Shown: piece by piece, positions 16,775-26,408 of the stretch
Layout: each line of letters opens with the position of its first letter
Position numbering within the stretch: position 1 is the first letter of the stretch
Source of the DNA: Bacteroidales bacterium
GTDB taxonomy: Bacteria > Bacteroidota > Bacteroidia > Bacteroidales > UBA932
Length of the DNA: 64,000 bases
Direction: 5' to 3'
Assembly (NCBI GenBank): GCA_015060325.1
Contig: SUYQ01000001.1
Span: forward strand, 62,001 to 126,000
Program-made: the position numbers and the translations under genes
Notes under the pieces: generated by a model
What the model was told of the DNA's origin: nothing
Databases searched by the model: none
Seen by the model: the letters and a program-made list of their open reading frames with translations, nothing else

Positions 16775-18222
16775 TGAATCTAAGGGCGATAACTTTGAAT
16801 GTAGGCAAGGCATTGCTGGTCAGTGCTTTGTTTATGTCGTTGTCCCTTGTCGTGTCTATAATTGATGGGGTGGATTCCGGTTTTATGCCGCTGCTTATCA
16901 GTTTTGTCCTTACCGGACTTGTAGGCCTTTTCCCGTTTATCTTTGTCAAGACGGCGCCTGCAATGTCCATGAAGGATGGCTTTGTCACAATAGTCCTTGC
17001 ATGGCTCCTTTCATTCATATTCGGAATGCTCCCCTATATCATGTGGGGAGGTGAATTCACGATAATCAATGCATGGTTTGAAAGCGTGTCAGGCTATACC
17101 ACCACAGGATCCACTATCCTCAATAACATCGAAGCTCTGCCTAAAAGTCTGCTTTTCTGGCGGTCATCGACCCATTTCATCGGAGGTCTGGGAGTTGTCG
17201 TCTTCCTGCTTCTTGTACTGCCTCAGGCCAGTCCATATCGTATGAAACTTACGAATATGGAGATGTCTTCCTTATCAAAGGATGGCTACCGGTACAAGTC
17301 CAGCAAGGTCATCAGAATAATAGTCTCCATATATATAGGATTTGTTGTTGCCTCTTTCTTTGCCTTATGGGCGGCCGGCATGTCTGCATTTGATGCCCTG
17401 AATCATGCCTTCAGCATTGCTGCTACAGGGGGATTCAGCACGAAGAATCTGTCAATTGCTTATTACAACTCAGACCTTATCAATGGCATAGTTCTGTTCT
17501 TCATGGTCATATGTGCGATGCATTTCGGCTTGTTGTATTCGGTGATAGTCACGGGATCATTGAAACCTATGAATAATGCTGTTGTAAAGTATTATTTCGG
17601 TTCCATACTTGTGTGCTCTGTGATCATAATGATTTCATTGATGACCCAAGGTGGATATGATTCCTGGGGAAGGGCTGCCATGGATTCTACTTTTACGGTG
17701 GTCAGCTATATGTCCACTGCAGGATTTGCAATATGTGACAATGCAGTATGGCCATGGCTTGCTGGCGTAATCCTTATATTTGTATCTTTCCAATGCGGCT
17801 GCTCAGGTTCCACTACCGGAGGTATCAAGGTGGATCGAATTGTTATCGCATTCAAGGCGGTAGGCCATGAAATCAAACGCCGGCTCCATCCGTCATCCGT
17901 CAGTCAGGTGCGAATCAGCGGTCAGAATCTGAGTGACGGATCTGTCAGTGCAGTAATGCTCTTCATTGTCGCATATGTGTTCACGATGTTCGTTTCTGTA
18001 ATATTGGTGATGCTGTGTGGCACTGAGCCTGCTACCGCTGTTTCTGGTGTCGTGGCCTCGATCGGTTCAGTCGGCCCCGGACTCGGGGAGTTAGGATGTC
18101 TTGACAACTATTCTACCCAGCCAGTAATGGCCAAGTTCATATATTCGATAGATATGTTCATGGGACGTGTGGAGATATTCCCGCTTCTTGTGGTTCTGTC
18201 CATGATATTCAAACGCAGGTGA
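16774..18222 (+). CDS. trkH: Trk-type potassium uptake protein TrkH (copy 1)
   Basis: A 482-residue membrane subunit of the Trk K+ system with repeated M1-P-M2 units. Filter-like loops are visible as SGYTTTGSTI, SIAATGGFSTKNLS, YMSTAGFAICD and GSVGPGLGELG. FQCGCSGSTTGGIKVDR is a conserved cytosolic segment. It works with the TrkA regulatory ring, whose gene is at 55509-56867. It is coupled to the sensor-like gene in front and is followed one base later by a helicase gene. A second trkH lies at 42824-44275. Confidence 0.93.
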   Translation: MNLRAITLNVGKALLVSALFMSLSLVVSIIDGVDSGFMPLLISFVLTGLVGLFPFIFVKTAPAMSMKDGFVTIVLAWLLSFIFGMLPYIMWGGEFTIINAWFESVSGYTTTGSTILNNIEALPKSLLFWRSSTHFIGGLGVVVFLLLVLPQASPYRMKLTNMEMSSLSKDGYRYKSSKVIRIIVSIYIGFVVASFFALWAAGMSAFDALNHAFSIAATGGFSTKNLSIAYYNSDLINGIVLFFMVICAMHFGLLYSVIVTGSLKPMNNAVVKYYFGSILVCSVIIMISLMTQGGYDSWGRAAMDSTFTVVSYMSTAGFAICDNAVWPWLAGVILIFVSFQCGCSGSTTGGIKVDRIVIAFKAVGHEIKRRLHPSSVSQVRISGQNLSDGSVSAVMLFIVAYVFTMFVSVILVMLCGTEPATAVSGVVASIGSVGPGLGELGCLDNYSTQPVMAKFIYSIDMFMGRVEIFPLLVVLSMIFKRR

Positions 18223-18223
18223 T

Positions 18224-19669
18224 ATGGGCAGAAGAGATTTTCTATATTCATCCTTCCTGTCCCATTTCCGCCATCAGCCCACTGACTGTCAGGATGCTCT
18301 GCTCAATAAAGTCGCTGATTTCGTCACTGAAGATGATGATGACATACTCGTGGTCAACGGTTATGCAGGTACAGGTAAGACGACTGCGATTGCTTCGGTA
18401 ATATCTACCTTGAAGGAATATAAGGTCAAGTGCGTGCTTCTTGCTCCAACCGGCCGTGCTGCAAAAGTGCTGTCTTCATATGCAGGTCAGCCTGCATTCA
18501 CCATTCATAAGCATATTTATCGCCAGAAATCCGTCGGTGGTGACGGTTTCGGGCAGTTTTCGCTGGCTCCAAACAAAGACAAGGATACACTCTTTGTTGT
18601 CGATGAGGTCTCGTTGATCGGAATCGAGGCGGGACAGCAGCAGTCGACAAGTTCGTTCGGCTCGGGCAATCTTCTTGATGACCTTGTTTCCTTTGTACGT
18701 GCCGGAGCAGGGTGCAAGGTGATTCTGATAGGTGATTCGGCGCAGCTGCCTCCGGTAGGGCTGGATGCCAGCCCTGCGCTGCTGCGCGACTATATGATGA
18801 TGATGGGAGGAGTGACGTTTGCGGAGCTTACCTCCGTTGTGCGTCAGCAGCAGGAGTCGGGAATATTGTATAATGCTACTCTGATCAGGCAGCTCATCTC
18901 TGAACTGGATTATGGGCCTGGCGTCATGGATATATGTGATCTTGGACTTGAAGTGGAGCCTTTCGATGATGTGGAGAGGATAGGTGGGGGAGAACTGATA
19001 GAGAAGATCGGAGATGCATATGCGGAATATGGTGAGGATGAGACTATCATACTCTGCCGTTCCAACAAGAGGGCGATCAAGTACAACCTTGGGATCCGTT
19101 CGACCGTGCAGTTCAAGGAAGAGAGGCTTGTCAGGGACGACAAGCTCATGATAGTGAAGAACTGCTATCAGTTTGTGGAGGATGTGGAGGGAATGGACTA
19201 TATTGCCAACGGAGACATAGCCAAGCTTCAGAAGATCTCAAAGTTCGAGGAACGATACGGCCTTCATTTCGCCGAGGCGCGGATTTCCTTCCCGGACTAT
19301 GATGATCAGGAGATTGTCGCAAAGGTGATTCTTGATACGCTTGAGTCTGAGAGTGCGTCGCTTACATACGAGCAGTCCAATATGCTGTATCAGGGTGTGA
19401 ATGAGGACTATGCGCATATAACCGTCAAGAAGAAAAGGTATGAGGCTGTGCGTGAGGACAAGTATTACAATGCCCTTCAGCTCAAGTATGCCAATGCGAT
19501 CACATGTCATAAGTCGCAGGGCGGACAATGGAAATGCGTCTTCATAGACAATCCTTTCTGGCAGGAGGATCTCACGGTGGATGACCTTAAGTGGCTCTAC
19601 ACTGCCATCACCCGTGCCACCGAAAAGGTCTACCTCGTAAACTTTAAAGATGAATTGTTTAACATGTGA
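18224..19669 (+). CDS. RecD-like ATP-dependent DNA helicase (UvrD_C-type)
   Basis: Superfamily 1 helicase of 481 residues. Walker A is GYAGTGKTT (about 46-54), motif Ia LAPTGRAAKVLS, Walker B FVVDEVS and motif III GDSAQLPPVG. The C-terminal motifs are CHKSQGGQW and LYTAITRATEKVYLV. It resembles Bacteroidota RecD-like helicases that lack the long RecD2 N-terminus; a role in DNA repair or recombination is likely. It follows trkH by one base, so it is probably transcribed with it. Confidence 0.87.
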   Translation: MGRRDFLYSSFLSHFRHQPTDCQDALLNKVADFVTEDDDDILVVNGYAGTGKTTAIASVISTLKEYKVKCVLLAPTGRAAKVLSSYAGQPAFTIHKHIYRQKSVGGDGFGQFSLAPNKDKDTLFVVDEVSLIGIEAGQQQSTSSFGSGNLLDDLVSFVRAGAGCKVILIGDSAQLPPVGLDASPALLRDYMMMMGGVTFAELTSVVRQQQESGILYNATLIRQLISELDYGPGVMDICDLGLEVEPFDDVERIGGGELIEKIGDAYAEYGEDETIILCRSNKRAIKYNLGIRSTVQFKEERLVRDDKLMIVKNCYQFVEDVEGMDYIANGDIAKLQKISKFEERYGLHFAEARISFPDYDDQEIVAKVILDTLESESASLTYEQSNMLYQGVNEDYAHITVKKKRYEAVREDKYYNALQLKYANAITCHKSQGGQWKCVFIDNPFWQEDLTVDDLKWLYTAITRATEKVYLVNFKDELFNM

Positions 19670-19672
19670 AAC

Positions 19673-19792
19673 ACTGTCATATCGAGCGACCGACAGCTTA
19701 CTGTGCCGCCCCCACTGTCATATCGAGCGACCGACAGCTTACTGTGCCGCCCCCACTGTCATATCGAGCGACCGAAGGGAGTCGAGATATCT
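19673..19792 (+). repeat. Tandem 41-base repeat built on the dispersed hairpin element
   Basis: Two identical 41-base units start at 19673 and 19714 (ACTGTCATATCGAGCGACCG then a spacer). A third, complete hairpin copy follows at 19755-19792, in which ATATC pairs with GATAT. It fills the gap before the peptidase gene. Confidence 0.9.
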
Positions 19793-19822
19793 AAATAATA
19801 GAATGAAAAAATTAATATTGTT

Positions 19823-22081
19823 ATGAATAAGAAACTGGTTATAATGACGATTCTGGCGGCTGCATGCCTGAGTGCTGTTGCCCAGGAGTTCAATCCAGTC
19901 CCGCGTGCGTGGAAATGGATTGACAAGGACGAAGTCATCTTTACTTATGACGGGACATATGCGGATTCCACTGCGTTTGCAGTGAATGCCCGCACTGGAA
20001 AGCGTACAGAGGGGGGTACTTCTCCAGCAAAATATTCGGAGTTCCCGATTAAGCCTGAGGGTGCCGTCAATATGACTTATTCGCCGGACTCGACCAGGAT
20101 AGCATTCACTCGTGACAATGATCTTTACGTCGTCGATATTGCCAGCGGAGCAGAGACACGTCTGACCCATGACGGTTCTGATGTGATCCTGAACGGCTAT
20201 GCCTCATGGGTGTATTATGAGGAGATTTTCGGCCGTCCGTCGCGCTACAAGGCATTCTGGTGGTCTCCTGACAGCAGGAAGATCGGTTTTTACCGTTTCG
20301 ACAACAGCCAGGTCCCTATGTTCCCGATCTATTCGGCATTCGCCAATCCTGCCGCTGCTGCTTCGCAGTCGCAGAGCCCTCGCGTGACAGACCTGGCCCT
20401 CGGCGGCTCTCTGAGCGAGACCCGCTATCCGAAGGCCGGCCAGACCAATCCTCAGGTCCGCATCGGCATCGTGGATCTAGATGCTCTCGCTCCGGATGCC
20501 ACTGCTGCCCGTCCTGACGTCGGTACCATTACGGCTGCTGAGACGTCCGATTGTCATTTCGAGCGAGCGGAGCGAGTCGAGAAATCTATTACATGGGCCG
20601 ACTTCGACCCGACCCTCGACCAGTACTTCGGCATCCCGTTCTGGAGTCCCGACAGCAAGGAATTCTTCATTGCCCGCATGCCTCGTCTGCAGAACACCAT
20701 AGATCTTTATGCTGTGGATGTGGCGGATGGCTCGAAGCGTCATGTATATAACGAGACATATAAGACCTGGCTCAACTGGTTCGATGGCGTAGTATTCACT
20801 GACAGAGGTCTTTACATGGCACGCGAATTCGAGACAGGCTGGCAGCAGATCTACTTCCTTTCATATGATGGCAAGGAGTTCCGCCGCCTCACAGACGGTA
20901 CTAACTGGAATGTCGCAATCGTAAGGGTAGATGAGAAGAAAGGAGATGTATACTTCACGGCAAAGCGTGATGCAGTCGCAAAGCAGGCTCTTTACAAAGT
21001 GGATAGGGAAGGTGCCATCACAGCATTGACCGATCCTGCTTACAATGCCACAGGCGTGTCATTTTCTCCTGACGGAAAGTATTTTGTCGCTTCATATTCC
21101 AATTTTACAACGCCGACAAAGATTGCCTTGTTCCCGACTTCCGGCAAGAAGATCCGCCAGGGTGAAGTTGTGGCGGACATGCAGGGGCCTGAATATGATG
21201 CGTCAAAGTATGCATTGGGCGAACTCGTGTTCATGACCACGGAAGACGGATTCAGGCTTCCTGGAATGATTGTATATCCAAAGAATTTTGACTCTTCTAA
21301 AAAATATCCTGTACATGTTGACATTTACGGAGGTCCGAACACTCCTATGGTGCGTGACAGATGGGTTATGCCAAATGACAATAACCAGTGGTATTCGGAG
21401 AATGGCATCATCCAGATAACAGTCGACCCGCGTGCCGCAGGTCATAACGGCCGTGCCGGTCTGGATATGATCTACCGGCAGCTTACCGTGTGGGAAGTGA
21501 AGGACTTCTGCGCATGGGCTGACTGGCTCAAGGCCCTTCCATATGTGGACGGTGACAAGATCGGTGTGGAGGGCTTCTCATTCGGAGGCACGATGACATC
21601 GATGCTCCTGATGCAGGCACCTGACAAGTTCCACTACGGCATCGCAGGCGGCGGAGTCTATGACTGGGCTCTTTATGATTCCCACTATACCGAGCGCTAT
21701 ATGGACACCCCTCAGAACAACCCTGACGGATACGAAGTATCGAAGGTGCTGAACTACGTTTCCGGTTATCCGACAGAGTATTCTACCTCCGCTCCAGCCC
21801 CTTCCGCGATTATGAGCGAGGAGCCCGATTGTCATTTCGAGCGAGCGGAGCGAGTCGAGAAATCTGTAGACCCCGTCATGCTCAAGCTGACCCACGGCAC
21901 CGGTGACGACAACGTCCACCACCAGAACACACTTCAGCTCCTCGATGCCCTCCACCGGAAAGGCAAGAAGTTCGATTTCATGATCTACCCGGACGGTATG
22001 CACGGCTATTATGGATATCAAGGCACTCATTTCCTCGAGGCCAACAGGGAGTTCTGGCTCAAGTATCTTGTGGGTAGATAG
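19823..22081 (+). CDS. S9 family peptidase (dipeptidyl peptidase IV type) with two in-frame repeat insertions
   Basis: A 752-residue secreted serine peptidase: signal peptide ending AVAQ, N-terminal beta-propeller with the EEIFGR glutamate motif used for substrate N-termini, and a C-terminal alpha/beta hydrolase. The triad lies in GFSFGG (Ser586), GTGDDNVHHQ and DGMHGYYG. It probably removes N-terminal dipeptides in the periplasm. Residues 244-255 and 670-681 are both CHFERAERVEKS, the translation of an identical 36-base dispersed repeat. They fall in likely surface loops, just before TWADF and before LTHGTGDDNVH, each with about 20 more low-complexity residues. The frame and all motifs are intact. 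Confidence 0.92.
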   Translation: MNKKLVIMTILAAACLSAVAQEFNPVPRAWKWIDKDEVIFTYDGTYADSTAFAVNARTGKRTEGGTSPAKYSEFPIKPEGAVNMTYSPDSTRIAFTRDNDLYVVDIASGAETRLTHDGSDVILNGYASWVYYEEIFGRPSRYKAFWWSPDSRKIGFYRFDNSQVPMFPIYSAFANPAAAASQSQSPRVTDLALGGSLSETRYPKAGQTNPQVRIGIVDLDALAPDATAARPDVGTITAAETSDCHFERAERVEKSITWADFDPTLDQYFGIPFWSPDSKEFFIARMPRLQNTIDLYAVDVADGSKRHVYNETYKTWLNWFDGVVFTDRGLYMAREFETGWQQIYFLSYDGKEFRRLTDGTNWNVAIVRVDEKKGDVYFTAKRDAVAKQALYKVDREGAITALTDPAYNATGVSFSPDGKYFVASYSNFTTPTKIALFPTSGKKIRQGEVVADMQGPEYDASKYALGELVFMTTEDGFRLPGMIVYPKNFDSSKKYPVHVDIYGGPNTPMVRDRWVMPNDNNQWYSENGIIQITVDPRAAGHNGRAGLDMIYRQLTVWEVKDFCAWADWLKALPYVDGDKIGVEGFSFGGTMTSMLLMQAPDKFHYGIAGGGVYDWALYDSHYTERYMDTPQNNPDGYEVSKVLNYVSGYPTEYSTSAPAPSAIMSEEPDCHFERAERVEKSVDPVMLKLTHGTGDDNVHHQNTLQLLDALHRKGKKFDFMIYPDGMHGYYGYQGTHFLEANREFWLKYLVGR
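20552..20587 (+). repeat. In-frame dispersed repeat in the S9 peptidase gene, copy 1
   Basis: 36 bases, exactly 12 codons, translated as CHFERAERVEKS; flanked by a loop region in the propeller part. Confidence 0.95.
21830..21865 (+). repeat. In-frame dispersed repeat in the S9 peptidase gene, copy 2
   Basis: Identical in sequence and reading phase to the copy at 20552-20587; inserted just before the Asp of the catalytic triad. Confidence 0.95.
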
Positions 22082-22089
22082 TGAAAGTG

Positions 22090-22120
22090 TTGTAAATGAC
22101 GGATTTAATTCATACATTTG
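22090..22120 (+). promoter_or_regulatory. Promoter of the WG-repeat lipoprotein and helicase pair
   Basis: TTG at 22090-22092, 20 bases, then TACATTTG at 22113-22120; the ATG follows 39 bases later. Confidence 0.7.
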
Positions 22121-22159
22121 CTCTGTCGTCAATTCGTTAAACCAAATAATTGATATACA

Positions 22160-22822
22160 ATGAAAAAGTTTCTTCTCCTGATTGCTGTGTGCACGACGCT
22201 GACATCATGTGGTCTGATCAACTCTTTGATGAATCAGGGTGGTGTGGTTGCCACTCCTCATGGTACCGTTGTCAATCCTGTCGCTTCTACTCTGGCTGCA
22301 GTGGCTCCGAACCCTAATAACCTCCAGGCTGTAGAAGACCGTGGCACCGGACTGTATGGCTATCTGAATGAGTATGGCGCATGGGCAATTGCTCCTACAT
22401 TCGCTTATGCCGTGGATTTTGATGAAGATCTTGGAATCGCTATAGTGCAGCCATACAGAGGTGGCAGATGGGGCGCGATTGATGTGTATGGCAACACAGT
22501 GATACTGTTCAACTTTACCAACCGATATGATGTGGCGTCCGCTATGAGGAGCATGATCAACGGCAGATACAAGGGAATTGACCTTTGGGAAGAAGAGGAC
22601 AGCGGGTCGGGACTCTGGGGCTATCTGGACTATTACGGAAACTGGTACATCCAGCCACAGTACAAGTATGCATGCGGGATGTCAGATGACGGTTTTGCCA
22701 TAGTGCAGTTCATGGATGACATGTGGGGCGCGATCGACCGTACCAATCGTATTGTCGTTCAGCCGAACTTCAACTCGCGTTACGATGCTGAAAGTGCCCT
22801 CAGGACCCTCTTGAGAAGATAA
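22160..22822 (+). CDS. WG-repeat lipoprotein
   Basis: A 220-residue protein with a lipoprotein signal (TLTSCG; Cys17). Two pairs of WG-type beta repeats follow: GLYGYLNEYGAWAIAPTF, RWGAIDVYGN, GLWGYLDYYGNWYIQPQY and MWGAIDRTNR. WG repeats are common in Bacteroidota surface or periplasmic proteins; their partner is unknown. The stop codon overlaps the helicase start (TAATG), an odd pairing for a surface protein and a DNA helicase. Confidence 0.85.
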   Translation: MKKFLLLIAVCTTLTSCGLINSLMNQGGVVATPHGTVVNPVASTLAAVAPNPNNLQAVEDRGTGLYGYLNEYGAWAIAPTFAYAVDFDEDLGIAIVQPYRGGRWGAIDVYGNTVILFNFTNRYDVASAMRSMINGRYKGIDLWEEEDSGSGLWGYLDYYGNWYIQPQYKYACGMSDDGFAIVQFMDDMWGAIDRTNRIVVQPNFNSRYDAESALRTLLRR

Positions 22823-24918
22823 TGGAAATAGAGAAAGACAAAATATTTGAAATGGCCGAGCGCTATGTGAATCACACAGGCTGCTCGGTCTTTCTTACTG
22901 GAAAGGCCGGTACCGGAAAGACTACGTTTCTGCGGTACATAGCCCGGACTTCCAGGAAGCGTTTTGTCATTCTCGCACCTACAGGTGTTGCGGCAATCAA
23001 TGCGGGCGGCAGCACCATACATTCCTTTTTTCAATTGCCGCTGTGTCCTTATCTTCCTGATGTCAAGGAACTTATCACGGAATATCAGACTCCGGAGCGT
23101 TACAGAAGTCTCCGCAAGGAGCGACAGAAGATAATCCGTACCCTGGATCTTCTGATCATCGATGAGATATCCATGGTGCGTGCCGATCTGCTTGATGCGG
23201 TAGACATGACTCTAAGACGTTATCGTCATAATGACAGACCTTTCGGAGGTGTGCAGCTCCTGATGATAGGGGATGCCCAGCAGTTGTCTCCGGTCTTGAA
23301 GGAGAGTGAGCGGCAATATATGAATCAGGTATATCCTTCTCCGTATTTCTTCCATTCGAAGGCTCTACAGCAGCTGCGTTATGTGACTATCGAGCTGCAG
23401 AAGGTCTATCGTCAGAAGGATGCGGATTTTCTTGAGATCCTTAATGCCGTCAGGGACAACAGGGTGACCCAGTCTATGCTGGATGCCTTGAATTCTCGAC
23501 TTCATGCCTATCAGGATGATGGCCGGACCATCCGTCTGACTACGCACAATGCCCAGGCTGACGGTGTGAATGCCATGAAGCTGGACGAACTGCCGGATGA
23601 ACTCCATATGTTTGAGGCTGATGTGGACGGTGAATTCCCGGAGAATATCTATCCGGCCGATCATGTGCTTTCTCTCAAGGAGGGTGCACAGGTCATGTTC
23701 ATCAGGAATGATTCCGAGGGGCAGTACTATAATGGCAAGCTTGGCAAGGTGCGTTCCATCAATGTCAATGGAACCATAGAGGTGGAATGTGCTGACGGTG
23801 AGTCTGTATGGGTGAGCCCGGTAGAGTGGGAAAACGTGCAGTACGGACTTGGCGAGGACGGCGAGATCGAGCCCAATGTGGTGGGACGTTTCAAGCAGTA
23901 TCCTCTCAGGATCGCCTGGGCCATCACCATCCACAAGAGCCAGGGACTTACATTCGACAGGGTCATAATAGATGCTTCAGCTGCCTTTGCATTCGGTCAG
24001 GTATATGTTGCCTTGTCGCGTTGCAGGTCTCTCGAGGGAATTTCTCTTGAGTCTCCGGTACGTCTTTCCGGGATATGTTCGGATATGTATGTGTCGTCAT
24101 TCAACAGTTCCATTCCTTCTGCGGAGGCAGTGTCCGATAATCTTGGTCCGGAGATGGACAGGTATCTGTATGATACCCTATGTGAACTGTTCGGTCTGGG
24201 TGATGTCCTGAGCCAGCTTGACAGATATAGGAGGTCGTGGGCAGGAACTGTCGAGAAGGTGTACGGTTCCGAGTATGAAGGCCTGATGAGCCGGACACAG
24301 ACTCTGGAGGATGCCAGGGGAGTGGCAGTCAGGTTTGAGCGTCAGTTGAGATATATCCAGCAGTCTCGCAGCTCGGATGCGGACTATCTGAATGAAAGGC
24401 TGTTGAAGGCATCGGAATATTTCCTTCCGGTCATGGTGGATATATTTGAGTTTGTGCGCAGGTGCAGTTCGCTGCCTGTCGACAACAAGGAAGTCAAAGC
24501 AAAGGCCAAGGAACTTGCCGAGCAGCTTCTCATTAGTCTCGACATAAAGTGCCGTGCGATGGCATGTGTGAAGGAAGGGAAATTTACAGTGGATGAGTAT
24601 GCCCGCATCAGGACCGAATGCAATCTGGAAGACCGTTCGTCCCGTACCTCGTCACGTAAGGCGAAACTGACGGCTGTTCAGGGAGCTGTAAATGAAGAAC
24701 TCCGTGAACGCCTTATGGAATGGCGCTCCCAGCGTTTCAAGCAGGACAATGTTCCGGCCTACATGGTCATGCAGCTTGCCACCTTATCTGCCATCGCCTC
24801 CCACATCCCGCACACCAAAAAGGAACTCCTCTCCATCAAAGGCTTCGGCGAACTCAGCTTCAAGAAATATGGCGAAGAGATCCTCGCCATCACAGCGGAA
24901 TTCGCAAACCATCAGTAG
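22822..24918 (+). CDS. PIF1-like helicase with C-terminal HRDC-like region
   Basis: A 698-residue SF1 helicase. Walker A TGKAGTGKTT (about 26-35), LAPTGVAAINAGGSTIHSFF, Walker B IIDEISMV, GDAQQLSPV, and C-terminal IHKSQGLTFD and YVALSRCR are the PIF1/RRM3 motif set. After about residue 450 there is a helical region, then a putative HRDC domain near the end (YMVMQLATLSAIAS...LLSIKGFGELSFKKYG). This family unwinds DNA during replication or repair. Its end overlaps the convergent WG-repeat gene by seven bases. Confidence 0.9.
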   Translation: MEIEKDKIFEMAERYVNHTGCSVFLTGKAGTGKTTFLRYIARTSRKRFVILAPTGVAAINAGGSTIHSFFQLPLCPYLPDVKELITEYQTPERYRSLRKERQKIIRTLDLLIIDEISMVRADLLDAVDMTLRRYRHNDRPFGGVQLLMIGDAQQLSPVLKESERQYMNQVYPSPYFFHSKALQQLRYVTIELQKVYRQKDADFLEILNAVRDNRVTQSMLDALNSRLHAYQDDGRTIRLTTHNAQADGVNAMKLDELPDELHMFEADVDGEFPENIYPADHVLSLKEGAQVMFIRNDSEGQYYNGKLGKVRSINVNGTIEVECADGESVWVSPVEWENVQYGLGEDGEIEPNVVGRFKQYPLRIAWAITIHKSQGLTFDRVIIDASAAFAFGQVYVALSRCRSLEGISLESPVRLSGICSDMYVSSFNSSIPSAEAVSDNLGPEMDRYLYDTLCELFGLGDVLSQLDRYRRSWAGTVEKVYGSEYEGLMSRTQTLEDARGVAVRFERQLRYIQQSRSSDADYLNERLLKASEYFLPVMVDIFEFVRRCSSLPVDNKEVKAKAKELAEQLLISLDIKCRAMACVKEGKFTVDEYARIRTECNLEDRSSRTSSRKAKLTAVQGAVNEELRERLMEWRSQRFKQDNVPAYMVMQLATLSAIASHIPHTKKELLSIKGFGELSFKKYGEEILAITAEFANHQ

Positions 24919-25922
24919 TTTCTGACAATCTCGCCCTTTTTGTTGATGTATACCCATTTGTCCCACCAGAGGAACTTTTTAGATCTGGTGACAAGAGCCA
25001 GACCGTTCTGAAAGTCCCTGGCCTTCTTCCAGACAAACGGAATCACGACATCGCCTTGTTTGTTGATGTAGCCCAGCTTCTTGTTCTCAAAACTTTGTAC
25101 AGCTGCCAGACCTTCGCTGAACATGCTTGCTTCCTTCCATTGAAAACCGATGTCGATGTTTTTTGTCCATCGGTTCATGAACCCGCACTTGCCTTCGTCA
25201 TTCTTTACTGCAATCAGTGATTCGCTGCAGAATCCCATTGCCTTCCATTCGCATGGAATGACGAGCTTTCCCAACTCATTGATCATACCGTGTCTTCCAT
25301 TTGACTTGACCTTGGCCAGACCTTCGTTGAATTGCCATCCGTCTTCCCATATGCATGGTGAGATCATCTTGCCTCTTATGTCCATGTAGCCGACAAGACC
25401 GGTCGTGTCATCAACGACGGCGACTAGATATTCAGTCAGTATTCCGACATTACGCCATATGCATGGAATCACTTCGTTTCCACGTCTGTCAACGAATCCC
25501 CACTTTTTTGTCGCCTTGTCTTGAGCCATGGCCAGTCCATGTCTGAAGTGGCTGATGTGAGAGTACTTTTCATTAGTGATCACCATGTGACCATAATGGT
25601 CTACTATGCCCTGGAATACATGACCTCCCCCTTTGACAAGAGGGCTGAATTGCGGATGAAGTCCTTGGTAGTCAATTTCCTTCTGCTCTTTGTCGGCCTT
25701 GGCCCTTGCAGCCATCCTCTCCATATAATCTTCCCGATCCGGCCCGCAGTAGCCCGGTTCGTAATGGTCACGCCAATATAAAGGATCGGTCTTGTCTGTG
25801 ATCTCAGTCTGAACGTCCTGGTCTTCCATCAGAAAAGGATAGACCATGTTTCCATCTTCATCAATATATATTCCGGATACTCCCAGTCCTGTGAATGAGT
25901 AATCTTTCTTTTCTATTGACAT
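24912..25922 (-). CDS. WG-repeat protein (copy B)
   Basis: A 336-residue protein without a signal peptide. An N-terminal segment (GLGVSGIYIDEDGNMVYPF) and a helical linker precede about seven WG repeats of the form KWGFVDRRGNEVIPCIW. The closest relative in the window is at 26409-27440, with the same order of parts. Last gene of a compact three-gene unit. Function unknown; WG repeats are thought to form protein-binding beta structures. Confidence 0.82.
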   Translation of the reverse strand: MSIEKKDYSFTGLGVSGIYIDEDGNMVYPFLMEDQDVQTEITDKTDPLYWRDHYEPGYCGPDREDYMERMAARAKADKEQKEIDYQGLHPQFSPLVKGGGHVFQGIVDHYGHMVITNEKYSHISHFRHGLAMAQDKATKKWGFVDRRGNEVIPCIWRNVGILTEYLVAVVDDTTGLVGYMDIRGKMISPCIWEDGWQFNEGLAKVKSNGRHGMINELGKLVIPCEWKAMGFCSESLIAVKNDEGKCGFMNRWTKNIDIGFQWKEASMFSEGLAAVQSFENKKLGYINKQGDVVIPFVWKKARDFQNGLALVTRSKKFLWWDKWVYINKKGEIVRNY

Positions 25923-25936
25923 AGCGAGAGTCCTTT

Positions 25937-26395
25937 TTATATGATTCCGTTCTTGACTTTTGTTATTGCATCATCAATTGCTCGGGCAACATTGCATCCG
26001 GAATCGTAGAGGAGGCTGCCACGAGGGGCCGAATGCACGCAATTGATCTCGATTGTTCTGACCTGATGCTCTCGGAGGACTATCAATACGTCAACTTTAT
26101 ACTCCTCAGGCCCTCCAGGGTCGGAAGTGCCAGGAGTTTCCTTTTCGACAATCTTTACTTCTGCTATCTGATCACGTGTGAACTCTATCTGCTTTTTGGG
26201 AGTTATGTATGTGAGTTCCTGTGAGTTGATGTCAATTGCTATGAAGTTGTAAACATGGTTTACAAGGACTTTGTGGACATGCCTGTCTGAGTAGGCCTGG
26301 ACTTTTGTGATGAATTTGGATTGCTGGATCTTTGATATGCCCACACAAACAATCACAACAGCAACTATAAACGCTATAAAGCAGAGTATTGTCAT
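25937..26395 (-). CDS. Small membrane-anchored protein of unknown function
   Basis: A 152-residue protein: one N-terminal TM helix (about 2-20) and a soluble beta-rich domain with TPKKQIEFTRDQIAEVKIVE, similar in feel to PH-like membrane-associated domains. I do not recognise the family. It sits 14 bases after one WG-repeat gene and 13 bases before the other, so it is very likely made with them. Confidence 0.65.
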   Translation of the reverse strand: MTILCFIAFIVAVVIVCVGISKIQQSKFITKVQAYSDRHVHKVLVNHVYNFIAIDINSQELTYITPKKQIEFTRDQIAEVKIVEKETPGTSDPGGPEEYKVDVLIVLREHQVRTIEINCVHSAPRGSLLYDSGCNVARAIDDAITKVKNGII

Positions 26396-26408
26396 ATTTA
26401 CCTCCTTT

